Below, piece after piece: positions 1-10,186 of a DNA stretch of 64,000 bases. A program made the position numbers and the translations under genes. Within the stretch, counting starts at the first letter, position 1, and each line of letters opens with the position of its first letter. The stretch spans positions 529,001-593,000 of the forward strand of contig NZ_CP022013.1 of assembly GCF_003265225.1 (NCBI RefSeq), given 5' to 3'. The notes under the pieces are model-generated. The model was given only the letters and a program-made list of their open reading frames with translations. It did no database searches and had not been told where the DNA came from. Source of the DNA: Mergibacter septicus. Lineage in GTDB: Bacteria; Pseudomonadota; Gammaproteobacteria; Enterobacterales; Pasteurellaceae.

Positions 1-1
1 A

Positions 2-94
2 AAACAGCAATTTCTCTCGATTTTAGCGGCGATTGGTAATCATGATCCAGTAGTCCAACAATATCGTCGCCAATTTTATTCTTTACTGTATTAA
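2..94 (+). CDS. cnoX: CnoX/YbbN chaperedoxin, C-terminal end only
   Basis: The window opens inside a rightward reading frame of 30 codons ending in TAA at 92-94. Its last residues include ILAAIGNHD and end in YRRQFYSLLY. This resembles, from memory, the C-terminus of the thioredoxin-like TPR protein CnoX (YbbN), which ends in a very similar YRRQLYALLY-type tail. CnoX is a holdase that protects proteins from oxidation and hands them to GroEL and DnaK. Only the final TPR helix is visible, so domains cannot be checked. It lies on the same strand just before trxB, a sensible redox neighbour. The call rests on a short tail, so it is likely rather than certain. Confidence 0.72.
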   Translation, partial: KQQFLSILAAIGNHDPVVQQYRRQFYSLLY

Positions 95-95
95 T

Positions 96-1161
<1,066 letters not shown>

Positions 1162-1173
1162 GTGATCCCTAAT

Positions 1174-1205
1174 ACCCAAACCAATTAGGTTTGGGTTTTA
1201 ATTTT
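1174..1205 (+). terminator. Intrinsic terminator after trxB
   Basis: ACCCAAACC (1174-1182) and GGTTTGGGT (1188-1196) form a perfect 9-bp stem around AATTA, followed by TTTAATTTT. It ends only about 11 bp before the cydD start codon, leaving no room for a promoter between them. Confidence 0.85.
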
Positions 1206-1216
1206 ATGTAAACGTT

Positions 1217-2989
1217 ATGGATAAAGTACGACAAAAGCAACTACAAAAGTGGCTTAAAGCACAACAAAAAAATATCAAACCAATTCTTTATTTAAATGTG
1301 ATCTTAGCCGCTGTTTCAACAGTAGTCTTAATCAGCCAAACTTGGTTATTAGCAACGGTTTTTCAAAAACTTATCATTGAACAGCAATCTAACCAGAGTT
1401 TGCTGAGTTATTTTTTAGTGATGATAGGCTTATTTGCCGTACGTGCAGGGTTGTTATTGTGGCGAGAAAAGTTAGGTTATCGGTGTGGGCAACAACTTCG
1501 GCAGCAAATCCGCCAACAAATTTTAACTAAATTAAACCAAGTTGGTCCAGCAAGTGTAGCTTATCGCCCTGTGGGGAGTTGGGCAACAATGGTATTAGAG
1601 CAAGTCGAAAATTTACATAACTTTTATGCCCGTTATTTACCACAGCAATATTTATCCGTTATCGCCCCTTTTTTAATCGCTATTGCTGTATTTCCAGTTA
1701 ATTGGGCTGCTGGAATAATTCTTTTAGGCACCGCACCACTGATTCCAATTTTTATGGCATTAGTTGGAATGAAAGCGGCTGAAGCTAACCAAAAAAATGT
1801 TGATGTTTTAGCAAGATTAAGTGGACAATTCTTAGATCGCTTACAAGGTTTACAAAATCTTCGCATTTTTAATCGTACAGCAGAACAAACCGAACAACTT
1901 GAAGAACGTACGGAAGATTTTCGTGCAACAACTATGGACGTATTAAAAGTTGCTTTTCTATCATCAGCAGTGCTTGAGTTTTTTACATCAATTTCAATTG
2001 CATTAACAGCAGTATATTTTGGTTTTAGCTATTTAGGGCAATTTCATTTTGGCAGTTATAGTACGACAGTAACTTTATTTGCAGGTTTTTTCTGTTTAAT
2101 TCTTGCCCCCGAATTTTATCAACCATTGAGAGATCTTGGTACTTATTATCACGACAAAGCAGCGGCGGTTGGTGCTGCGGATACTATCGTAACCTTTTTA
2201 GAGCAAGACTTTTTTATTCATTCAGCGAAGCAAGCAGATAAAAATTTAGTGCTTGCGAATGATGGTATTAATCTGATTGCAACTGATCTGGTAATTTTAT
2301 CGCCACAAGGACAAGCATTAAGTAAAAAATTAAATTTTCAATTAAGTGCAGGGCAGAGTGTTGCTCTGGTTGGGCAAAGTGGAGCAGGAAAAACATCATT
2401 ATTAAATGTTTTGTTGGGTTTTTTACCTTATCAAGGGAGCTTAACTGTCAATGGACAAGAATTAAATCAATTAGATCTAGTGCAATGGCGACAAAGAATT
2501 GCGTGGGTAGGACAGAATCCTTTATTACTACAAGGCACAATTAGAGAAAATCTATTATTAGCAAATCCCAACGCAGATGATAGGACAATACAACAAGCCT
2601 TAATTGAGGCTTATGCCGATGAATTTACACAAAAATGTGGTTTAGATAAGCCTCTACAAGATGGTGGGATAGGAATCTCAGTTGGACAAGCACAACGTTT
2701 AGCAATTGCAAGAGCGTTACTTAAAACATCTACTGATTTCTTACTATTAGATGAACCAACTGCGAGTTTAGATAGTCGTTCGGAACAATTAGTTTTACAA
2801 AGTTTACAAAAATTAAGTGAGAGTAAAACAACCTTAATGATTACCCATCGGATTGAAGATCTAAAACAATGTGATCAAATTTGGGTGATGCGACAGGGAG
2901 AATTGGTACAGCAAGGTAGCTTCCAACAGTTACAGACAGAGGGTTATTTTGCTGACTTATTAAGTCAACGTATCGCCGATATGGGCTAA
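1217..2989 (+). CDS. cydD: CydD subunit of the heterodimeric CydDC ABC transporter
   Basis: This is a 590-residue ABC half-transporter with an N-terminal membrane domain of about six helices (roughly residues 20-310) and a C-terminal ATPase. The Walker A motif is GQSGAGKTS and Walker B is FLLLDEPTA. The signature reads ISVGQAQRLAIARAL, where the usual LSGGQ is altered to SVGQ. CydDC is needed to assemble cytochrome bd oxidase; its substrates are reported as cysteine/glutathione and more recently haem. The ATG at 1217 has only a weak ribosome-binding site. cydC follows 15 bp later on the same strand. A terminator lies immediately upstream, so transcription must read through it or start inside trxB. 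Confidence 0.95.
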   Translation: MDKVRQKQLQKWLKAQQKNIKPILYLNVILAAVSTVVLISQTWLLATVFQKLIIEQQSNQSLLSYFLVMIGLFAVRAGLLLWREKLGYRCGQQLRQQIRQQILTKLNQVGPASVAYRPVGSWATMVLEQVENLHNFYARYLPQQYLSVIAPFLIAIAVFPVNWAAGIILLGTAPLIPIFMALVGMKAAEANQKNVDVLARLSGQFLDRLQGLQNLRIFNRTAEQTEQLEERTEDFRATTMDVLKVAFLSSAVLEFFTSISIALTAVYFGFSYLGQFHFGSYSTTVTLFAGFFCLILAPEFYQPLRDLGTYYHDKAAAVGAADTIVTFLEQDFFIHSAKQADKNLVLANDGINLIATDLVILSPQGQALSKKLNFQLSAGQSVALVGQSGAGKTSLLNVLLGFLPYQGSLTVNGQELNQLDLVQWRQRIAWVGQNPLLLQGTIRENLLLANPNADDRTIQQALIEAYADEFTQKCGLDKPLQDGGIGISVGQAQRLAIARALLKTSTDFLLLDEPTASLDSRSEQLVLQSLQKLSESKTTLMITHRIEDLKQCDQIWVMRQGELVQQGSFQQLQTEGYFADLLSQRIADMG

Positions 2990-3004
2990 CGTTGAGGAGA
3001 ATTT

Positions 3005-4762
3005 ATGCGTGTATTATTTCCATTCTTAGCTCTTTTTAAATATGCACCGGGACGATTACTCGGTGGATTGATTTTAATGATTGTAGGTTTAGCCGCAAGT
3101 ATTGGTTTATTAACCTTATCTGGTTGGTTCTTAGCGGCAACTGCTATTGCGGGTACAACACTTTTTTTTAATTTTTTCTATCCTTCAGCGGGGGTAAGAG
3201 GGTTAGCTATCGGACGAACTGTTACTCGCTATTTTGAAAAAGTTGTAACACACGATGCGACTTTTCAAATTCTGGCTAAGTTGCGTGTGATGATTTTTCA
3301 AAAACTCATACCACTTAGTCCTGCAGTTTTACAGCGTTATCGTAATAGTGAACTATTAAATCGTTTAGTTGCTGATGTTGATACCTTAGATTCCCTCTAT
3401 TTACGCCTTATTGCACCATTTATCAGTGCATTAGCTGTGATTGCTTTTTTAATATTAGGTTTAAGTTTCATTGATCTGACTATTGCTTATATTATTGGTG
3501 GTAGCTTAACGTTATTACTCATTATTATTCCCATTCTATTTTTTCAGTTAGGTAATAAATTTGGTGAAGCTTTGACTCAAAGTCGTTCACAATATCGAAC
3601 ACAATTTATTGAATATATTCAAGCACAAGCAGAGTTAATGTTATTTAATGCCGATCAGCGTATTAAACAACGATTAGATCAAACAGAGCGGGCTTGGCAA
3701 CAATATCAAGCGAAAGAAACATCGTTAAATGGTTTATCCTCCGCTATTTTACTCTTTGCGAATGGTTGTATTGTTCTTTTAACTATTTGGTTAGCGGCTA
3801 GTGCAGATCTCGGAAAAGGTGATTTTCATTTAGCATTAATTGCATTATTTGGTTTTAGTGCTTTAGCATCATTTGAAATATTTATACCGATAGGTGCAGC
3901 ATTTCTACATCTAGGGCAAGTGATTTCAGCTGCAAAACGAGTTGATGATATTATTAATCAACGTCCGTTAGTTGAATTTAAACAAGAACAACATCTCAAT
4001 TTAGCAATAGACAAAACGCAACCTTTAATTTGTTTTGAGAATGTTTCTTTTTGTTATCCAAGTTATTTTTCAAATAAAAATCAACAGGAAGAATATAGCT
4101 TAAAAGCAATTAATTTAGCGATCTACCCTAATCAGAAAATTGCAATTTTGGGAAAGACGGGGAGTGGTAAGTCAAGTTTATTAAAACTCTTAGTAAGAGA
4201 TTATAATCCAACTCAAGGACAAATATTGTGTGCGGGGCAACCGATTGAAAATTATCAAGAAGCAAGTTTACGTCAGCATATTTGTTTATTAACCCAAAAA
4301 ATTCATATTTTTAGTGATAGCTTAAAAAATAATTTGTTGTTAGCCAATGATCAAGCTACAGATCAACAACTCATTCAAGTATTAGAGCAAGTTGGGTTGG
4401 GGTATTTAATTGAACAAGACGAAAGGCTTGAATTATGGTTAGGTGATGGTGGTCGACCATTATCAGGTGGAGAACAACGCCGTTTAGGTATCGCACAAAT
4501 CTTACTTAGTCAAGCACCAATATTATTATTAGACGAACCAACCGAAGGATTGGATCGTGAAACCGAGCATCAAATTCTTACTTTATTACAACAACATTGT
4601 AAGGATAAAACCATTATTATGGTAACCCACCGTTTAACCTCATTAGAATATTTTGATCAAATTTGTGTTATGGATAATGCTGAATTGATCGAGCAAGGTA
4701 GTTATCAGCAATTATTACAACAAAAAGGTCTATTTTTTAATTTATTAAATCGAATTAAATAA
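3005..4762 (+). CDS. cydC: CydC subunit of the heterodimeric CydDC ABC transporter
   Basis: The 585-residue partner of CydD has an N-terminal membrane domain (roughly residues 15-310) and an ATPase domain with Walker A GKTGSGKSS, signature LSGGEQRRLGIAQ and Walker B ILLLDEPTEGLD followed by the switch histidine in MVTHR. The canonical signature here contrasts with the altered one in CydD, giving a heterodimer with unequal ATP sites. A clear ribosome-binding site (GAGGAG) precedes the ATG. The stop codon is only 5 bp before the start of the flippase gene of the glycan locus, so the two are probably co-transcribed. Confidence 0.95.
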   Translation: MRVLFPFLALFKYAPGRLLGGLILMIVGLAASIGLLTLSGWFLAATAIAGTTLFFNFFYPSAGVRGLAIGRTVTRYFEKVVTHDATFQILAKLRVMIFQKLIPLSPAVLQRYRNSELLNRLVADVDTLDSLYLRLIAPFISALAVIAFLILGLSFIDLTIAYIIGGSLTLLLIIIPILFFQLGNKFGEALTQSRSQYRTQFIEYIQAQAELMLFNADQRIKQRLDQTERAWQQYQAKETSLNGLSSAILLFANGCIVLLTIWLAASADLGKGDFHLALIALFGFSALASFEIFIPIGAAFLHLGQVISAAKRVDDIINQRPLVEFKQEQHLNLAIDKTQPLICFENVSFCYPSYFSNKNQQEEYSLKAINLAIYPNQKIAILGKTGSGKSSLLKLLVRDYNPTQGQILCAGQPIENYQEASLRQHICLLTQKIHIFSDSLKNNLLLANDQATDQQLIQVLEQVGLGYLIEQDERLELWLGDGGRPLSGGEQRRLGIAQILLSQAPILLLDEPTEGLDRETEHQILTLLQQHCKDKTIIMVTHRLTSLEYFDQICVMDNAELIEQGSYQQLLQQKGLFFNLLNRIK

Positions 4763-4767
4763 TTATT

Positions 4768-6312
4768 ATGTCTAAAAAAGAAAGTCGAACATATAAAAGT
4801 TTAAAAAATATTCGAGTAGATATTTTCTTTTTTTTAATTGGAATATTGCTTAGTTTTTTTTCCCGTAAAATATTTATTGAATATTTAGGCTCAGAAGTGG
4901 TTGGTTTAAATTCAACTATTGCGAGCTTAATTGGTTTTCTAAGTGTTGCGGAGTTAGGAATATCTTGGATAATTTCCTATTCTCTTTATAAACCAATGCG
5001 GGATAATGATAGTAAAACAATCAGTGAGATTATTTCAATTCAAGCCTATTTTTACCGAAAAATAGGTTATTTCATATTAGCCTGTTCTATTATTTTAGCC
5101 CTATTTTTTCCGATTATTTTTGCTAAAGCAAATGTAGTCAAATATTATCCTTATCTTACCTTAGCTGTAATGTTATTTTCTTCTTTAATTGGCTATTTTT
5201 TCAATTATCGAAGTATTTTATTTTTTGTCGATCAGAAAAATTATAAATTAACCTATATTTTTGAAGGTATATTAAGGTTAAAAGTTTTAGCTCAAATTAT
5301 TTTACTTTTTTATATTCGAAGTAATGCCTACGTATATTGGCTATTAATTGAATTTTTATCTAGTATTATTATGGCAGTTTTATTACATTTTGAGGTAGAA
5401 AAAGAATACTCCACTATCAAGATAGATCTCACTACAGCGAAAGGATTAATAACAAAATATAAAGAAATTTTTAATAAAATTAAACAAGTATTTGTACATA
5501 AAATTAGCTCAGTTATTGTTACTCATCTATCACCACTGATTGTCTATTCTTTTTTCAATTTAACATTAGTCACTATTTATACTAATTATGTAATTATTAC
5601 AGGCATACTAAACCGTTTTATGGAAATGGTATCTAATAGTATTTACTCTAGTATTGGAAATTTAACGACAGAAAATGATATAAAGAAAGAAAAAATTATC
5701 TTTTATAAATACCTCTCAATCCGTTTTTTTATCTCTTCCATTTTAATTTGGGGTTTTTCTACTTTTGTTAATCCGTTTATTTCTTTATGGTTTGGTAAGC
5801 AATATATTTTAAATGATAGTAGTGTTTATCTTTTTAGTGCCGTGCTTTTTGTTTCCTTAACTCGAGGTGTAGTAGATAGTTTTTTATCTATTAAAGGTTT
5901 ATTCCACGATATATGGGCACCAATTACAGAAGCTAGCATTAATTTGTCTTTATCTTTTCTTCTTGGTTATTTCTTTGGTATCAATGGTATTTTAATCGGA
6001 ACATTAATCAGTTTTATACTTATCGTTGTATTATGGAAACCATTCTTTTTAGCCACAGAAACGAAAATTATTAAATTATCAGAATACTTTTTTTCTTACT
6101 TCTTTTATATTTTGCTTTTAATATCTTCTAGTTATTTATATCAATGCTTTCATTATAGTCAAGTATATATTGAATCAACTTTGTTTAATTTTATTATTGA
6201 TGTTGCTATTCAAACTATTCAATATATTAGCTTGTTATTTATCTTATATTTATTATTTGATAAGCATTTTAGAATATTATTAAAGCATATATTTGCTTAT
6301 GTAAGAAGATAA
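4768..6312 (+). CDS. Wzx-type polysaccharide flippase
   Basis: A 514-residue, very hydrophobic protein with about 12-14 predicted membrane helices spread over its length, typical of MATE/MOP-superfamily Wzx flippases that move undecaprenyl-diphosphate-linked oligosaccharides to the periplasmic face. The N-terminus (VDIFFFLIGILLSFFSRK, then EYLGSEVVGL) resembles the first helix and loop of these exporters. The ATG lies 5 bp after cydC with no evident ribosome-binding site, suggesting translational coupling. It begins a rightward run of six glycan genes with markedly lower GC than trxB or cydDC, which points to horizontal acquisition. Wzx sequences diverge strongly, so the sugar unit carried cannot be read from the protein. 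Confidence 0.85.
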   Translation: MSKKESRTYKSLKNIRVDIFFFLIGILLSFFSRKIFIEYLGSEVVGLNSTIASLIGFLSVAELGISWIISYSLYKPMRDNDSKTISEIISIQAYFYRKIGYFILACSIILALFFPIIFAKANVVKYYPYLTLAVMLFSSLIGYFFNYRSILFFVDQKNYKLTYIFEGILRLKVLAQIILLFYIRSNAYVYWLLIEFLSSIIMAVLLHFEVEKEYSTIKIDLTTAKGLITKYKEIFNKIKQVFVHKISSVIVTHLSPLIVYSFFNLTLVTIYTNYVIITGILNRFMEMVSNSIYSSIGNLTTENDIKKEKIIFYKYLSIRFFISSILIWGFSTFVNPFISLWFGKQYILNDSSVYLFSAVLFVSLTRGVVDSFLSIKGLFHDIWAPITEASINLSLSFLLGYFFGINGILIGTLISFILIVVLWKPFFLATETKIIKLSEYFFSYFFYILLLISSSYLYQCFHYSQVYIESTLFNFIIDVAIQTIQYISLLFILYLLFDKHFRILLKHIFAYVRR

Positions 6313-6331
6313 TATATTTTTAGGAGTTATT

Positions 6332-7132
6332 ATGTTTTCATTGGTACTTTCCTTAGAGCGTGATTTGTTAAGACGCAAAAAGTTTTTTCAACAAAAGTTT
6401 GCGAATACTTTTGAAGTTTTTACAGCAATTGATGCCAAATCTCAATTAGGAAAGGAATATATATTAAAACATTTTGATTTCAACTTAGCTAAGAAATTAT
6501 ATAAAAGAGAGATAACTTTAGGTGAAGCGGCTTGTACTTTATCTCATTTGGCTATGTATCGCTATTTCTTACAGTCATCATTAGAGGAATATTTAATTAT
6601 TTGTGAAGATGATGCTTTATTTAGTAATGATTTTGCTTTTATTGAGAAGATTATACAGGAACAAAAAGGCTTTGATGTAGTATTATTTGGTGAGTCTAAA
6701 GTAAAGAATTTTAATGGAAATTGGAAATATAAATTGATCTATCCGCTACAATTATTCCCACAAAAAATAGGGAAATATAAATTAGGAAAATTATATTATA
6801 ACTATACAGCTGGTACTGTTGGTTATGTTATTAGTCGAAAATTGATTGAAACATTACTAGGAGTAGATTCAGTTTATTGGCTGGCGGATGATTTTCAAAC
6901 TATCATTAATAAAGTTAAAACTGAACAAAAGAATTTTTCTGTTGGCTATTTATTTCCCAAGTTAGTGATTGAAAATTTAGATATTATTTCTAACCTTGAA
7001 GATGAGCGTGTGATTGAACAGAAAAGAAATGAAAGTATTATAAACATTAATATATTACATAAATTAATAACTTTATTTAAAGCAGTTGTATATTATTTTC
7101 CTAAAAAATATATTGCCTATATAAGAAGGTAA
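6332..7132 (+). CDS. Glycosyltransferase family 25 (LPS/LOS glycosyltransferase)
   Basis: A 266-residue cytoplasmic glycosyltransferase of the GT25 type common in Haemophilus and Neisseria lipooligosaccharide synthesis, where members transfer galactose or glucose. The family pattern is visible: SLERDLLRR at the N-terminus, a FTAIDAK segment near residue 35, LGEAACTLSHLAMY, then the acidic CEDDA motif that binds the metal and nucleotide sugar. The start has a good ribosome-binding site (AGGAG). It lies between the flippase and a GT2 gene, with 19 bp before and 4 bp after, so it acts in the same pathway. Donor and linkage cannot be predicted from the sequence. Confidence 0.88.
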   Translation: MFSLVLSLERDLLRRKKFFQQKFANTFEVFTAIDAKSQLGKEYILKHFDFNLAKKLYKREITLGEAACTLSHLAMYRYFLQSSLEEYLIICEDDALFSNDFAFIEKIIQEQKGFDVVLFGESKVKNFNGNWKYKLIYPLQLFPQKIGKYKLGKLYYNYTAGTVGYVISRKLIETLLGVDSVYWLADDFQTIINKVKTEQKNFSVGYLFPKLVIENLDIISNLEDERVIEQKRNESIININILHKLITLFKAVVYYFPKKYIAYIRR

Positions 7133-7136
7133 GAAG

Positions 7137-8045
7137 ATGAGAAAAATTAGTATAGTCATTCCAGTATATCAAGCAGAAAAATTTATCATAGAGGCGATTG
7201 AAAGTTGTATTAATCAAACTTATCAGAATATAGAGGTAGTAATTGTTGATGATGGCTGTACAGATAATTCTATTAATTTAATTTTGCCTTATTTGTCAGA
7301 TACTAGATTAAAACTAATTCAACACCCGTGTAATTTAGGTACTTTTGCAGCGAGAAAAACGGGTGTACTTAATTGTAGTGGTGATAATGTTTTATTTTTA
7401 GACCCCGATGATAAATTAGAATTACACGCTTGTGAGGAATTAGCTAAATATTCAGATAAAGATTTAGTTATATTTCAAATTTTTTGGCAAAAAGATAATA
7501 CTTGTATACCAAAAAAACTTAGTAATAGAAATGTATCTAATATAGCTAATTTTATTATAGATAATAAATATTATATAAATTATTCATCTGCTGGAAAACT
7601 TTATAACATAGATGTTTTAAAACAAGCATTAAACTCTCTAGATTTTGTTCAAGAAAAATTTATTTTAGCTGAAGATGCAGTATTATTTTTGGCTACTTTA
7701 CCATATATTAAGCAGGTTTATTTTTTAAAAGAAGTATTATATTTTTATCGTTATAATGTTAATTCTATAACAGCAATAGGGGCTACTAATCATATTTTAA
7801 ATCAATATGATTTTGCTTTAATATATATTACACAAGTAAATAAAAATAATATTAAAATTAATCCCTCTCTATCTAAGGTAGGAGAGTTATTCTATCTTTA
7901 TATTAAACGAGATAGTTATTATAAAAAATTTAGTAATAAAAGTTTTAGATTATTTCTAAATTTAATTTGTTTATATATTAGAACTTATGGATTAAGTAGG
8001 TTTATAAAGGTGGCAATGAAAAAATTATTTAGGAAATTTAAATGA
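7137..8045 (+). CDS. Glycosyltransferase family 2
   Basis: A 302-residue GT-A fold transferase. The N-terminal nucleotide-binding strand ISIVIPVYQAE, the VVIVDDGCTDNS segment and the metal-binding FLDPDD motif near residue 95 are classical GT2 features. The C-terminal third is divergent and very AT-rich. Local GC in this gene falls to roughly 17-25% in lines I counted by eye, among the lowest in the window. The stop overlaps the start of the next gene by 4 bp (ATGA), so the two are translationally coupled. It probably adds one sugar to the lipid-linked unit built in this locus; specificity is unknown. Confidence 0.88.
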   Translation: MRKISIVIPVYQAEKFIIEAIESCINQTYQNIEVVIVDDGCTDNSINLILPYLSDTRLKLIQHPCNLGTFAARKTGVLNCSGDNVLFLDPDDKLELHACEELAKYSDKDLVIFQIFWQKDNTCIPKKLSNRNVSNIANFIIDNKYYINYSSAGKLYNIDVLKQALNSLDFVQEKFILAEDAVLFLATLPYIKQVYFLKEVLYFYRYNVNSITAIGATNHILNQYDFALIYITQVNKNNIKINPSLSKVGELFYLYIKRDSYYKKFSNKSFRLFLNLICLYIRTYGLSRFIKVAMKKLFRKFK

Positions 8046-8860
8046 GAAAATTTTCTGTATTAATGTGTGTATATTATAAAGAAAAGCCTGAATATTTATC
8101 TCAGGCGTTAGAAAGTATTTGGGATATACAAATATTAAAGCCAACAGAAATTGTTTTGGTTGAAGATGGCATTTTAACAACAGATTTATATTTAGTAATT
8201 AAAGAATGGAAAGAAAAATTACAAGATAAACTTATTATTGTTTCATTAGAAAAAAATGTTGGATTAGGGAAAGCAAAAAATATAGGTTTAAAATATTGTC
8301 AGTATGATTATGTTGCAATGATGGATAGTGATGATATTTCATTACCTGAACGTTTTCTAAAACAAATGGAATATATAGAAAATAATCAAAATATAGCTAT
8401 TTTAGGTGGGCAAATAATAGAATTTGAAGAAAATAAGCAAAATAAAAAAATAGTGCCTATAAATTATCAAGAAATTTATACCAAATGTGTGATTAGAAAT
8501 CCATTTAATCATATGACTGTGGTAATTCATAAAGATACAATAATAAATTGTGGTGGTTACCAACATCATTTATATATGGAAGATTATAATCTTTGGTTAA
8601 GAGTGATTGCAGCTGGTTATAAATGCGTTAATTTATCTGAGGTATTAGTTAATGTGAGAGCAGGTAATGCAATGTTATCTAGACGTAGAGGGTTAGAGTA
8701 TATAAAGAGTGAATTTCAATTAGCAAAATTGAAATATTCTTTAAAGTTACAATCATTATATTTAACCAGTTTTTATTTCTTATTAAGAATGATACCTAGA
8801 TTATTACCTATTTGGTGTTTAGGAAAAATATATAAATTTATACGTCATAAATTAAGGTAA
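8042..8860 (+). CDS. Glycosyltransferase family 2 (AmsE-like)
   Basis: A 272-residue GT2 transferase. FSVLMCVYYKEKPEYLSQAL at the N-terminus, IVLVEDGIL, NVGLGKAKNIGL and the MMDSDD metal-binding motif give the family pattern; the arrangement resembles AmsE-like exopolysaccharide transferases. A late YMEDYNLWLR motif contains the acidic residues often assigned to the catalytic base. It overlaps the preceding GT2 gene by 4 bp. GC is as low as in its neighbours. It is the third glycosyltransferase of the locus and, after the initiating enzyme encoded next, would bring the unit to about four sugars. Acceptor and donor are not predictable. Confidence 0.87.
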   Translation: MRKFSVLMCVYYKEKPEYLSQALESIWDIQILKPTEIVLVEDGILTTDLYLVIKEWKEKLQDKLIIVSLEKNVGLGKAKNIGLKYCQYDYVAMMDSDDISLPERFLKQMEYIENNQNIAILGGQIIEFEENKQNKKIVPINYQEIYTKCVIRNPFNHMTVVIHKDTIINCGGYQHHLYMEDYNLWLRVIAAGYKCVNLSEVLVNVRAGNAMLSRRRGLEYIKSEFQLAKLKYSLKLQSLYLTSFYFLLRMIPRLLPIWCLGKIYKFIRHKLR

Positions 8861-8869
8861 AAATTTAAA

Positions 8870-10159
8870 ATGAATTCTACTCAATTTATTATTAATAAAC
8901 GTCATTATAGATGGTATGAGCAATTATGTATAAGTTGGATTATACAAGTTATTTTAGCGATAGGAATAATAGATATTATTCCTGCTATTATTTTATGGGG
9001 AAAAGAGAGTATTCTTCAGCCAAATGAACCACAATTAAATAGTATCATCATTGTAGGTATAATTTTACTTTCTATTATTTTAACCTTACGTGTACTTACT
9101 CGCTATCCTGGGAATAAATCTGCTAGTTTTATTTTATCTTCTATTGGTGGTTTATATTCAGTTGGTTTATTTATTTTGTGGGGATTAAGAATACAATACT
9201 CTGTATATTTGATTTCTTTTTCATTTGTTCTAACTTTATTATTTTGTTTTCTAGGTTATTTTCTATTGAAACGTTTAATTATTCCTAAAATTGCTTATAT
9301 CCCTTTGGGAGATATAGAGGAATTAATTAAGATTAAAAATATCATTTGGGTTAGATTAGATGATCAATTCACTAATCATTCAATTAATATTGATGCTGTG
9401 GCTGTTGATCTGTATTCACCTAATTTAACCGTAGAGTGGCAGAAATTTTTAGCTTTTTGTACTTTAAATTCTATTCCTGTTTATAACTCAGCACAATTAA
9501 GGGAGTCTTTAACAGGAAGAGTAAGAATTCGGCATATTTATGAAAATAATTTAGGGCAATTATTACCTTCACCATTTTATTTTTTTATCAAACGGTTGAT
9601 TGATATAATTTTAGTATTAATAAGCTTACCTTTTGTTATTCCAGTGATGGTTTTAACTGCTATTTTAATTAAATTAGAAAGTAAGGGAGATATTTTATTT
9701 ACTCAAAAAAGAGTTGGTCAGAAAGGGAAAGAATTTACTATTTTTAAATTTAGAAGTATGTGTATGGATTCAGAAAAATTAGGTGCTAAATTAGCTGATG
9801 TTAATGATGTTCGAATTACTCGGATTGGTAGATTTATTCGTAAGACTCGAATAGATGAATTACCCCAATTTTTTAATGTTTTAAAAGGGGATATGAGTTT
9901 AATTGGACCTCGTCCTGAACAATTAGTATTTGTTCAGCAATTTGAAAAAGAGATTCCTTTTTATAGTTATCGCCATATTGTTAAACCGGGTATTTCTGGT
10001 TGGGCACAAGTAATGCAGGGATATGCAGGTAATACAGAAGATACAAAATTAAAAATAGAATATGATTTATATTATATTAAAAACTTTTCTTTATGGTTGG
10101 ATATTTTAATTGTCTTTAAAACAATTAAAACTATGTTGACTGGATTTGGTTCTAGATAA
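8870..10159 (+). CDS. Polyprenyl-phosphate sugar-1-phosphate transferase (WbaP/WcaJ type)
   Basis: A 429-residue initiating phosphoglycosyltransferase. The N-terminal half has about four membrane helices (residues 20-145). The C-terminal half (from about 238) is the catalytic bacterial sugar transferase domain: a membrane re-entrant helix (KRLIDIILVLISLPFV), then TQKRVGQKGKEF, FKFRSM, RKTRIDELPQFFNVLKGDMS and LIGPRPE with the Asp-Glu pair. Such enzymes place the first sugar phosphate on undecaprenyl phosphate. At 429 residues it is somewhat shorter than WbaP or WcaJ. It marks this locus as one making a lipid-carrier-linked unit rather than a stepwise-grown lipooligosaccharide. The sugar is unknown. 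Confidence 0.92.
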   Translation: MNSTQFIINKRHYRWYEQLCISWIIQVILAIGIIDIIPAIILWGKESILQPNEPQLNSIIIVGIILLSIILTLRVLTRYPGNKSASFILSSIGGLYSVGLFILWGLRIQYSVYLISFSFVLTLLFCFLGYFLLKRLIIPKIAYIPLGDIEELIKIKNIIWVRLDDQFTNHSINIDAVAVDLYSPNLTVEWQKFLAFCTLNSIPVYNSAQLRESLTGRVRIRHIYENNLGQLLPSPFYFFIKRLIDIILVLISLPFVIPVMVLTAILIKLESKGDILFTQKRVGQKGKEFTIFKFRSMCMDSEKLGAKLADVNDVRITRIGRFIRKTRIDELPQFFNVLKGDMSLIGPRPEQLVFVQQFEKEIPFYSYRHIVKPGISGWAQVMQGYAGNTEDTKLKIEYDLYYIKNFSLWLDILIVFKTIKTMLTGFGSR

Positions 10160-10186
10160 TTTAATACTTAAGGGAGTAAGTAGCGA

